Shown piece by piece: positions 1 through 5,661 of a stretch of 6,334 nucleotides of DNA. The stretch is from the NCBI GenBank assembly GCA_017629395.1, contig JAGBXH010000125.1, forward strand, positions 1-6,334, written 5' to 3'. The DNA comes from Clostridia bacterium. Lineage in GTDB: Bacteria > Bacillota > Clostridia > Oscillospirales > CAG-272. The notes under the pieces are model-generated. The model was not told where the DNA came from, did no database searches, and saw nothing but the letters and a program-made list of their open reading frames with translations. Position numbers and translations under genes: made by a program. The number at the start of each line of letters is the position of its first letter. The first letter of the stretch is position 1.

Positions 1-10
1 ACCATCAAAG

Positions 11-71
11 CCCCCCTCCGGGAGGGGGGAAGGCTGGCGCAGGCTTGTTCCAAGCGCAGGGGGGAGAGCGC
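11..71. repeat. GC-rich palindromic intergenic element, probably one end of an interspersed repeat
   Basis: A perfect inverted repeat, CCCCCCTCC (11-19) and GGAGGGGGG (21-29), is separated by a single base. It is followed by a second weaker hairpin in which GGCGC (35-39) can pair with GCGC (54-57) around CTTG-TTC-CAAG, and then by another purine run, AGGGGGGAGAG (58-68). The order of a CCCTCC/GGAGGG hairpin, a GGCGC/GCGCC hairpin and a GGGAG tail resembles a short palindromic element I recall from intergenic regions of gut Clostridia. That family assignment is from memory and was not tested. No coding potential is visible here. The element may extend left of the window. It could also be the terminator of a gene outside the window. 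Confidence 0.5.
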
Positions 72-91
72 GAATAGAATGGATTTATGAC

Positions 92-122
92 GCAAATGCG
101 GCAACAAAATTTGCTGCATTGC
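92..122. other. Intergenic stem-loop
   Basis: AATGCGGCAA (95-104) pairs with TTGCTGCATT (111-120) around the loop CAAAAT, with one G-U pair when read on the plus strand. Two more pairs (92-93 with 121-122) follow a one-base bulge. No T-tract follows on either strand, so it is not a convincing terminator. It lies directly beyond the flavin reductase terminator and might be a leftover of the same repetitive intergenic material. No function can be assigned. Confidence 0.4.
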
Positions 123-124
123 AT

Positions 125-165
125 AAAAAAGCAGGAATCTGCTCAAAATCGAACAAATTCCTGCT
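125..165 (-). terminator. Intrinsic terminator of the flavin reductase gene
   Basis: Read leftward, AGCAGGAAT (165-157) pairs with ATTCCTGCT (138-130). The inner part of the loop continues the helix: a T/G wobble, then TGTTC with GAGCA around a GATTTT loop, giving about 15 pairs with two wobbles. A run of T residues (130-125 on the minus strand) follows at once. The wobble pairs exist only in the minus-strand RNA, which supports leftward use. It lies about 55 nt past the flavin reductase stop codon. Confidence 0.8.
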
Positions 166-218
166 ATTTTCCCGCTATTTCCGCATCCCCATCGCAAGGC
201 GTTTTTGTTTTTATCCGC

Positions 219-800
219 TTATTTTTTTGGCGGATGCTTTTTCTTTTTTCTGACCGAGAAGCCAAAGTCGCCAATCTTTTTGCCCAGGGCAAAATACTCG
301 CCGTGCGCAAACGCGGCAAGGTTGGCTTTGTCAAGGCGCAGCTTACCGTTCTGATCGATCAAGCTCTCCTCCACGTCCACCGCCACCACGTCGGCAAGGA
401 ACATGTGGTGCGAGCCAAGCTCAATAACGTCGGTCACGCGGCATTCCAGGCTCAAAGGGCTTTGCGCCACCAAGGGACACGCCACCTCGCTTGCCTGCTC
501 CTTAACAAGACCGAATTTTGCAAACTTATCCACCTTTGCGCCCGTCAGCATGCCGCAGCCGTCCACCGCCTTGATCATGTCGGCGCTTGTCAGATTGATG
601 ACGAATTCCCCGCTCTCCTTGATCATTTTATAAGAGTGACGCCCCGGGCGCACCGAAATATAGGTCTTGGGCGGCACGGTATTGATAATGCCCGTCCACG
701 CCACGGTCAACGCGTTGGAATGCTCCATGTCTCCGCAGGTCACGAGTGCGGGAGGGGCGGGAGCGAGCAGCGCACCGCCGCGCCATTTGATCTTTGACAT
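219..800 (-). CDS. Flavin reductase family protein (flavoredoxin-type FMN-binding protein)
   Basis: This encodes a 193-residue soluble protein of the flavin reductase-like (FMN-binding split barrel) family. Members bind FMN and use NAD(P)H or act as electron carriers; the physiological partner is unknown here. Visible family features, in order, are an N-terminal PAPPALVTCG strand (about 14-23), the segment NALTVAWTGIINTVPP (about 29-44), SVRPGRHSY (49-57), GEFVINL (64-70), DGCGMLTGAKVDKF (80-93), a GSHHMFLADVVAV strand (129-141) and a C-terminal GKKIGDFGFS (173-182). There is no signal peptide or membrane segment. An in-frame ATG lies 7 codons upstream at 821, but the ATG at 800 has a GAGGG site 7 nt before it, while 821 would fall only about 5 nt after the predicted transcript start. 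The protein ends in an odd lysine-rich tail, KKKKHPPKK. The gene appears monocistronic, with its own promoter and terminator. The family call is firm; the substrate is not known. Confidence 0.9.
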   Translation of the reverse strand: MSKIKWRGGALLAPAPPALVTCGDMEHSNALTVAWTGIINTVPPKTYISVRPGRHSYKMIKESGEFVINLTSADMIKAVDGCGMLTGAKVDKFAKFGLVKEQASEVACPLVAQSPLSLECRVTDVIELGSHHMFLADVVAVDVEESLIDQNGKLRLDKANLAAFAHGEYFALGKKIGDFGFSVRKKKKHPPKK

Positions 801-832
801 AAAATTTCCCTCAATTTCCATACTTTTTCTTG

Positions 833-861
833 ATTATATCACGCATTCTTCACGCTGTCAA
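833..861 (-). promoter_or_regulatory. Sigma-A promoter of the flavin reductase gene
   Basis: On the minus strand TTGACA (861-856) and TATAAT (838-833) are both perfect consensus, with a 17-nt spacer. Transcription should start near 826, leaving a leader of about 26 nt that carries the GAGGG ribosome binding site used by the ATG at 800. Its -35 box is 12 bp from the -35 box of the divergent synthetase promoter. Confidence 0.85.
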
Positions 862-873
862 GAAAAAAATAAC

Positions 874-902
874 TTGACAAACGCACCAAAATTCTGTATA
901 AT
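874..902 (+). promoter_or_regulatory. Sigma-A promoter of the acyl-CoA synthetase gene
   Basis: TTGACA (874-879) and TATAAT (897-902) are both perfect consensus, with a 17-nt spacer. Transcription should start near 909, giving a leader of about 78 nt before the ATG at 987. Small inverted repeats lie in the initially transcribed region (AAATG-TTT-CATTT, 916-928) and just ahead of the ribosome binding site (956-970). Both are candidate control elements but neither is proven. Confidence 0.85.
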
Positions 903-955
903 AGACTATATATGGAAATGTTTCATTTGTAACGCGAATATATTTATGATAAACA

Positions 956-980
956 GGCGAGCCGCTCGCCGCAGAAAGGA
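956..980 (+). promoter_or_regulatory. Leader hairpin abutting the synthetase ribosome binding site
   Basis: GGCGAG (956-961) and CTCGCC (965-970) form a perfect 6-bp GC-rich stem with a 3-nt loop. It ends two bases before the Shine-Dalgarno sequence AGAAAGGA (973-980), which is 6 nt from the ATG at 987. A hairpin here leaves the ribosome binding site open and could define its 5' boundary or act as a protein or ribosome standby site. The ribosome binding site is clear; a regulatory role of the hairpin is inference. Confidence 0.5.
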
Positions 981-986
981 TGTATT

Positions 987-2693
987 ATGTTAGTACGTAA
1001 AAAGACACCCCGTATCTATACGCCCGCCAAGGACGTTCGTGATCTGACGCACATTCTCAAATCCCACGGTGCAAAGGTAGCTTTCCGCTATTACAGAGGC
1101 AAGCAGCTGCTTTCCATGTCCTACCGTGAGTTCTCCGATCTGATCGTAGAGCTTGCAGCAGGCTTTGACGCAATGGGTCTTTCCGGTAAGAGAATTGCCG
1201 TCATCGGTGAATCCTGCCCCCAGTGGATCGCCACCTACCTTGCAACCATTGCAGCAGGCGGTGTTGCCATCCCCATGGATAAGGAGGTTGCTGTTCCCGA
1301 GCTGGAGGGCTTTATGTCCTTTGCAGAGGCAGACGCAGTCGTTTATACCTCTTGCATGAACGAAAAGTTCAAGGAGACGGTTGAGACCCATCCCACCGTC
1401 AAGTACTTCATCCCTGTCAGCACCGAGAAGCTTTCCTACCTGCATCACGAAAAGGTCAGAGAGTTTGACGACATCGTCGCACTTGGTCAGAAGCACATTC
1501 ACGACGATCACTACTCGCTCAAGACCCCCAAGGATCTGCGCCGTATGGCAGTTATGCTGTTCACCTCGGGCACCACGGGCTCTTCCAAGTGCGTTATGCT
1601 GTGCGAGCAGAACGTCATCTCTGCAGCCAACGCGGCTTGCTCCGCAGTTGACTTCTGCAAGGAGGATACCATCGTTTCCGTTCTGCCCATCCACCACACC
1701 TACGAGCTTTGCATCGACATTGCCGCACTGATCTACGGTATGGAGATCTGCATCAACGATTCTCTTAAGCACGTGATGCGTAACTTCGAGCAGTTCAAGC
1801 CCACGGGTCTGCCCCTCGTTCCTCTGTTCGTCAATACCATGGACAAGAGAATTTGGGAAACCGCACGCAAGAAGGGCAAGGATAAGGTGCTTAAGAGTGC
1901 CATCAAGGTATCCGGTGCTGCAAGAAAGATCGGTATCAACATGGGCACGGGGCTTTTCAAGGACGTTACCGGCGCGTTTGGCGGCAGACTTGTCAAGATC
2001 ATTTCGGGCGGTGCTCCGCTCAACACCTCGGTCGTTGCAGACTTTGACGCCTTCGGCATCCAGATCTGCGAGGGCTACGGTATTACCGAGTGCTCCCCTC
2101 TGGTTGCAGTAAACCCCTATTTTGCGCCCAAGCTCGGCTCTGTAGGCCCTGCTGTTGAGTGCTGCCGCGTACGCATCGATCCCGATCACATTGATGATCA
2201 GGGTCGCACCATCGGTGAGATCCAGGTCAAGGGCGACAACGTCATGCTGGGCTACTACAAAAATGAGGAAGAGACCGCTAAGGCATTCACCAGAGACGGC
2301 TGGTTCCGCACCGGCGACCTTGGCTACATGGACGAGGACAAGTACATCTTCATCACGGGCAGAAAGAAGTCCGTTATCGTGCTGGAGAACGGAAAGAACG
2401 TATTCCCCGAGGAAATGGAAGAGTACCTTGAGAACATCGACACCATTGCAGAGGTGGTCGTGATCGGCAGACAGAGCGAGGACGGCATTAAGCTGACCGC
2501 TGTGATCTACCCCAACTTTGATAAGTTCGACAAGAACACCTCCCAGGAGCAGATCCAGTCCACCATTTCGAACCAGATCAAGGAGCTTAACAAGAAGCTG
2601 GTTGCATATAAGCAGATCCGCATCATCGAGTTCCGCTCCACCGAGTTCGAAAAGACCACGTCCAGAAAGATCAAGAGACACTTGATTAAGTAA
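987..2693 (+). CDS. AMP-dependent acyl-CoA (or acyl-ACP) synthetase, long-chain fatty acid type
   Basis: This 568-residue member of the adenylate-forming (ANL) superfamily activates a carboxylic acid with ATP to an acyl-adenylate and transfers it to a thiol, normally coenzyme A. All core motifs are present: the phosphate-binding loop TSGTTGSSK (193-201), GYGITECSPL (363-372), WFRTGDLG (439-446), the hinge region GRKK (458-461) and a C-terminal TTSRKIKR in which K561 is the expected catalytic lysine. The glycine often found before that lysine is an arginine here. The length matches FadD-type ligases (about 560). GYGITEC also resembles the synthetase half of Aas, so an acyl-ACP ligase is a real alternative. 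It is a peripheral cytosolic enzyme with no membrane span. The gene stands alone between a perfect promoter and a strong terminator. Its codon use is strongly selected (AAG, GAG, TTC, AAC preferred), unlike its neighbours, which suggests high expression. The family is certain; chain length and acceptor are not. Confidence 0.93.
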   Translation: MLVRKKTPRIYTPAKDVRDLTHILKSHGAKVAFRYYRGKQLLSMSYREFSDLIVELAAGFDAMGLSGKRIAVIGESCPQWIATYLATIAAGGVAIPMDKEVAVPELEGFMSFAEADAVVYTSCMNEKFKETVETHPTVKYFIPVSTEKLSYLHHEKVREFDDIVALGQKHIHDDHYSLKTPKDLRRMAVMLFTSGTTGSSKCVMLCEQNVISAANAACSAVDFCKEDTIVSVLPIHHTYELCIDIAALIYGMEICINDSLKHVMRNFEQFKPTGLPLVPLFVNTMDKRIWETARKKGKDKVLKSAIKVSGAARKIGINMGTGLFKDVTGAFGGRLVKIISGGAPLNTSVVADFDAFGIQICEGYGITECSPLVAVNPYFAPKLGSVGPAVECCRVRIDPDHIDDQGRTIGEIQVKGDNVMLGYYKNEEETAKAFTRDGWFRTGDLGYMDEDKYIFITGRKKSVIVLENGKNVFPEEMEEYLENIDTIAEVVVIGRQSEDGIKLTAVIYPNFDKFDKNTSQEQIQSTISNQIKELNKKLVAYKQIRIIEFRSTEFEKTTSRKIKRHLIK

Positions 2694-2699
2694 TATGAT

Positions 2700-2733
2700 A
2701 AAGGGCAACCTCGTTTTGAGGTTGCCCTTTTTT
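2700..2733. terminator. Strong intrinsic terminator of the synthetase gene, shared with the convergent operon
   Basis: GGGCAACCTC (2703-2712) and GAGGTTGCCC (2718-2727) form a perfect stem around a 5-nt GTTTT loop. It is extended by AAA/TTT to 13 pairs and followed by a T-run ending at 2733. It begins 7 nt after the synthetase stop codon. On the minus strand the same stem is followed by TTTATCATATT, so it can also stop the leftward operon ending at 2778, though less efficiently. Confidence 0.92.
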
Positions 2734-2777
2734 GTATATGTACCTCGCAGGGACGGCGTCGCCGATGCTCCTTGGCA

Positions 2778-3434
2778 TTATGCGGTTCTTACGCAAATCA
2801 GTCCAAGGCAGGAAAGCAGGATCAGGCAGCTGCCCCAGATGGCATACGCACCAAAGCCCTTGACAAATAAATTGCCAATAATTGCACCAAGTGCAAAAAA
2901 CAGTATGCTTATTGCAAAAAACGCGGCATTTTTGAGGTGCTCCTTATCCTTTCCAAAAGCAAAATCCATAGAGTTATGCACCATGCTGCGCAGGTTTCCA
3001 ATACACATGGTCGTAGCGGCGCGCCTGCCCATAAACTCGCTAAAGCATTCCAGCTGCATGCCGCAGGCAAGCGAGATCATGGCATTGGCAACCACATTGA
3101 GATGCTGCGGCATGAATGCCACCGCAAACAGCACAAGGATCTCTCCCCCCACCGTCAGCAGCTTTGCCATGCGCAAATGCTTACCCGCACATCGGCAGAT
3201 CAGATACGCCGCCATGATCCCCAGCACAAAGGCAAGAATGGGGCAGGCATAACGGAAGCAGACCGAAAAGTTACCCGTAGATAAATTCACACCCAAAAGC
3301 AGGATGTTCCCCGTTTGCGCATTGGCAAACACCTGCTCGCGGAACAGATAGGAATAGGCATCCATACACCCGCCCGACACAGCAAGCAGCAGCCAAAGCA
3401 GCAAAGGAGCTGTTTTTTTGATTGCATCCTTCAA
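2778..3434 (-). CDS. DUF1275 (YoaK-type) integral membrane protein
   Basis: This 218-residue polytopic membrane protein belongs to the DUF1275 family, whose function is unknown. Two family signatures are plain: GGCMDAYSYL...VFANAQTGN (21-43) and CGMQLECF...RRAATTMCIGNLRS (124-150). About six membrane helices can be placed at roughly 9-27, 63-82, 93-110, 113-128, 170-190 and 195-214. The start is unusual. A GTG at 3443 opens the same frame but has no usable ribosome binding site. A TTG at 3434 is preceded by GAGGTGAT (3446-3439), an 8-nt match to the anti-Shine-Dalgarno complement at good spacing. That site lies one base past the stop codon of the dehydrogenase gene, so translation is probably coupled. 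It is the last gene of a three-gene leftward operon. The family call is firm; transport is often assumed for such proteins but not shown. Confidence 0.9.
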   Translation of the reverse strand: MKDAIKKTAPLLLWLLLAVSGGCMDAYSYLFREQVFANAQTGNILLLGVNLSTGNFSVCFRYACPILAFVLGIMAAYLICRCAGKHLRMAKLLTVGGEILVLFAVAFMPQHLNVVANAMISLACGMQLECFSEFMGRRAATTMCIGNLRSMVHNSMDFAFGKDKEHLKNAAFFAISILFFALGAIIGNLFVKGFGAYAIWGSCLILLSCLGLICVRTA

Positions 3435-3438
3435 AGAG

Positions 3439-3446
3439 ATCACCTC
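3439..3446 (-). promoter_or_regulatory. Near-perfect ribosome binding site that decides a TTG start
   Basis: GAGGTGAT on the minus strand matches eight contiguous bases of the ideal AGGAGGTGAT site. It sits one nucleotide after the TGA of the glycerol-1-phosphate dehydrogenase gene (3450-3448). The last G of its GAGG core is 8 nt before TTG at 3434. The alternative GTG (3443-3441) lies inside this site and therefore cannot use it. Confidence 0.75.
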
Positions 3447-3447
3447 G

Positions 3448-4548
3448 TCAGTAGTATTTATCGATCAGCGGCTCTGTCAAACGCTCAGTCAAGCCGAGCT
3501 CGGCGCACAGCGTCAAAACCGTATAGCGGTCGCGCACGGTATGCGCCAGGGCAAGCATCTGCCGCATTTGCTCGCGCGTCACGCCAATGTCACGAAAACG
3601 CACGGGGCAGCCCACACCCGCAAGCAGCTCGCGCACCCGGTCGGGCGAGGGCAAGGTATCCGCCAATGCCCATACCCTTTGCTGTTCGCGGCAAGGCACT
3701 CTTGCCATAGAGAGATAATGATACAGCTCTAGCGAGATCATGGTGCCCAGCCCGACCTTGACACCGTGCGCGGGAATGGGTAACCCGCGACGGGCAAAAT
3801 CCATTTCCAAGAAATGCGACTGATGATGCTCGCTGCCGCTGGCAGGTCGCGAGTTGCCGCATAACGCCATGGAAAGCCCCGCCTTCAAAAGTGCGGATGT
3901 CAGCGTTTCGATCGCCTCGCTCTCATTACGCACAAGCCCCTCGTATGCACCCAAGCACGCTTCCCTTGCCTGCTCCATCATGGCAAACGCCTCCTTATGA
4001 ATAGGCTCACCGTTGATGATATTCGAAAGCTGCCAATCGGCAAGGCAGGTATATTTGCCCACGATATCGCCAAAGCCCGCTGCCGTCATCTCGCGCGGCG
4101 CGGTTCTGATCACATCGGCATCTACCAGCACGTGCGCGGGCGGGTTGACCGTATCGGTGACCTTAAAGCCATCACGCATTAGCGCCGCACCTGCCGAGCA
4201 ATAGCCGTCCATGCTTGCCGCCGTGGGCAGCACGCCCGAAGGAATACCCGCACGTGTGGCAACCGATTTTGCCATGTCGTTGAGCGTTCCGCTGCCGACA
4301 GCCAGCACGTACTCTGCTGCGTCTGCTGCCAGCTGCGCCTTGGCGCACTTGTCCTCGGTGGGCAGCAGCTGCTCGTCCGGATAAGGCACGTCGGTAATCT
4401 GACAGCCCGCGCCCTTGAGCTGCTCGCGGATCTCCTCTGCATAGGGAGCGGTGTTGACGTCGTACAAAATCGCCACGCGCTTGCCTGCCACAGCCAGCAG
4501 AAACGGTGTAAATCCGTTGTTTTGTTTGTATAAAATCTCAATACTCAT
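3448..4548 (-). CDS. sn-Glycerol-1-phosphate dehydrogenase family protein (AraM/EgsA-like)
   Basis: This 366-residue cytosolic enzyme belongs to the iron-containing alcohol dehydrogenase superfamily, glycerol-1-phosphate dehydrogenase branch. That branch reversibly reduces dihydroxyacetone phosphate to sn-glycerol-1-phosphate with NAD(P)H; the Bacillus AraM enzyme is the closest well-studied bacterial type. Visible motifs are the nucleotide-binding VGSGTLND (84-91), PTAASMDGY (108-116), AAGFGDIVGKYTCLADW (156-172), GNSRPASGSEHHQSHFLEM (231-249) and PAHGVKVGLG (259-268). Expected metal ligands are D161, a histidine of the EHHQSH cluster (241-245) and H261. The length is normal for the family. 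The ATG at 4548 follows the stop of the upstream gene by only 2 nt, and its AAAGGG site lies inside that gene's last codons, so the two are co-translated. No prenylglyceryl-phosphate synthase is visible in the window, so the use of the product is unknown. A related polyol-phosphate substrate cannot be excluded. Confidence 0.88.
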   Translation of the reverse strand: MSIEILYKQNNGFTPFLLAVAGKRVAILYDVNTAPYAEEIREQLKGAGCQITDVPYPDEQLLPTEDKCAKAQLAADAAEYVLAVGSGTLNDMAKSVATRAGIPSGVLPTAASMDGYCSAGAALMRDGFKVTDTVNPPAHVLVDADVIRTAPREMTAAGFGDIVGKYTCLADWQLSNIINGEPIHKEAFAMMEQAREACLGAYEGLVRNESEAIETLTSALLKAGLSMALCGNSRPASGSEHHQSHFLEMDFARRGLPIPAHGVKVGLGTMISLELYHYLSMARVPCREQQRVWALADTLPSPDRVRELLAGVGCPVRFRDIGVTREQMRQMLALAHTVRDRYTVLTLCAELGLTERLTEPLIDKYY

Positions 4549-4550
4549 CT

Positions 4551-5585
4551 TCAGACCCTTTCAAACGGATGATCGGGGTCGCCCGTCGCACGCCACAGCG
4601 TCACGTACGTGTACTGTCCGCGCTGCGCGTCAGCCCCCTGCTCGGAGAAATAATAGCGTCCGTCACCCAAAGCGCACATCCCCGTTGAGCCATAGGGGAA
4701 GTAGCTCTGCCCTGCAAGCGTCAAAAGCACGATCTGCTCGCCGTACGCTTCGTGCACACCCTGCACGGGTACCCTTGTGCCATCAATGACAAACATACTG
4801 TAATTTGAAAATTGCGGCTTTTTACCGGGATACACCGCCACCAGCCAGTTACCCGTATACGCATCGTATTCCAGATTTTGCACACCCCAGTTGGTGTTTC
4901 CCGTATGTAAAAAGCATTTTTCCGTGCTTTTTGCACCGATCCTGTGCATATTGTCCTGGCAAAGCGGCTGCGCCACCGTGTCCCACCACGCATCGGTGTC
5001 AAAGCACAGAATGACCTGGTAATCGTTGTCATCGCGTTCCACGTCACCGTACACACCGTAGCAGATCTGCAGGTATTGCTTGCCGTCACGTTTGCCCCAA
5101 AGAGGTCCGCGCGCCGTGCCGTCAATACCGCTGCAGGCGTATCTGTGCGGCAAAACCCTACCGCCCACCGTCACGCTCGCTTCAAAATCCGCCACCACCT
5201 CGGGCAGATAGACCGCACGCATCACGCCGTCGCGCTCCGCGTCCATATAGGGGCGGTCAATGCGGTCCACGTCAAAGATCGCGCAGTAAAAAGCGTTGGT
5301 TATCTGCTTGTCCGCAGCATCCAAGGCGCGCAGAATGCCCTTGCCGATGGCGTCGTTTTTATATTCCAGCGAGCCGTAGACCTTGCCGTCCTCTTCGCAG
5401 AAGTCGATGCACCCAAGATGCCCGATCAAGCCGTCCACGCTGCCGACCACGTTGCCCGCAAGAGCGGATTTGATCAGCTTGGTGGTAAAGGAATAGTAAA
5501 CGTACCCCTTGACGGGATCGACCGCAATGCCCTGACAATGGCACGCGCCGTGATAACCCGAAAAAATGCTGCTTGGCAGTTCCAT
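4551..5585 (-). CDS. Uncharacterised protein, probably beta-propeller-like
   Basis: I do not recognise this 344-residue protein. It has no signal peptide, no membrane segment and no obvious catalytic motif. It is rich in short beta strands with aromatic and glycine turns that recur along its length, such as GIAVDPVKGYVYYSF (19-33), GCIDFCEEDGKVYGSLEY (58-75), VILCFDTDAWWD (191-202), VQNLEYDAYTGNWLVAVY (235-252) and GMCALGDGRYYFSEQG (302-317). This pattern is typical of NHL, SMP-30 or quinoprotein-like propellers, but the fold is inferred. An N-terminal HGACHCQG (12-19) and several other cysteines are notable. The frame is open to an ATG at 5654, but the ATG at 5585 has AAAGGAG 6 nt upstream and lies just past the predicted transcript start, whereas 5654 is upstream of the promoter. 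It is first in the operon, and its stop is 2 nt from the dehydrogenase start, which suggests a joint role in phosphoglycerol or sugar-phosphate metabolism. Confidence 0.8.
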   Translation of the reverse strand: MELPSSIFSGYHGACHCQGIAVDPVKGYVYYSFTTKLIKSALAGNVVGSVDGLIGHLGCIDFCEEDGKVYGSLEYKNDAIGKGILRALDAADKQITNAFYCAIFDVDRIDRPYMDAERDGVMRAVYLPEVVADFEASVTVGGRVLPHRYACSGIDGTARGPLWGKRDGKQYLQICYGVYGDVERDDNDYQVILCFDTDAWWDTVAQPLCQDNMHRIGAKSTEKCFLHTGNTNWGVQNLEYDAYTGNWLVAVYPGKKPQFSNYSMFVIDGTRVPVQGVHEAYGEQIVLLTLAGQSYFPYGSTGMCALGDGRYYFSEQGADAQRGQYTYVTLWRATGDPDHPFERV

Positions 5586-5613
5586 GTTGCGCTCCTTTGT
5601 GTGATATAAACTT

Positions 5614-5642
5614 ATTATAACGCCAACATGGGTGAAAGTCAA
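5614..5642 (-). promoter_or_regulatory. Promoter of the propeller-like / G1P dehydrogenase / DUF1275 operon
   Basis: On the minus strand TTGACT (5642-5637) and TATAAT (5619-5614) are separated by 17 nt, which is one mismatch from consensus. Transcription should begin near 5607, followed by a leader of about 22 nt carrying AAAGGAG (5598-5592) ahead of the ATG at 5585. An inverted repeat, ATTTG-CA-CAAAT (5645-5656), lies just upstream of the -35 box and is a possible but unproven protein-binding site. Confidence 0.82.
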
Positions 5643-5661
5643 GAATTTGCACAAATAATAT

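Noticed and set aside
1..71. Possible CRISPR repeat at the left edge
   Set aside because: Only one copy of the palindromic unit is present, with no regular spacing and no second repeat.
213..252. Hairpin ATCCGC/GCGGAT followed by T-runs on the plus strand
   Set aside because: It resembles a rightward terminator, but no plus-strand gene precedes it. The T-runs are the complement of the lysine codons at the end of the flavin reductase, and the hairpin overlaps its stop codon.
87..797. Open frame on the plus strand opposite the flavin reductase
   Set aside because: It is His/Arg/Ala-rich shadow sequence with no family features. The minus-strand flavin reductase explains the region fully, and the frame runs through the terminator hairpin.
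912..932. Seven-codon mini frame (MEMFHL plus stop) at the 5' end of the synthetase leader
   Set aside because: It would begin about 3 nt after the expected transcript start with no ribosome binding site, shows no run of regulatory codons, and no attenuator-like terminator lies between it and the gene.
990..2708. A 572-codon open frame on the minus strand covering the whole synthetase gene
   Set aside because: It is in the exact complementary codon register and results from the absence of TTA, CTA and TCA in the sense gene. Its product looks like low-complexity Leu/Val/Asp/Gly sequence with no family motif, and the sense frame has every synthetase motif plus promoter and ribosome binding site.
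2754..2764. CGGCG-T-CGCCG palindrome between the convergent genes
   Set aside because: It is short, has no T-tract on either side and sits next to a much stronger terminator. No role can be supported.
4944..5609. Open frame of 221 codons on the plus strand opposite the propeller-like gene
   Set aside because: It is a complementary-register shadow with no promoter, no ribosome binding site and biased Val/His/Arg composition. The minus-strand gene has a promoter, AAAGGAG site and operon context.
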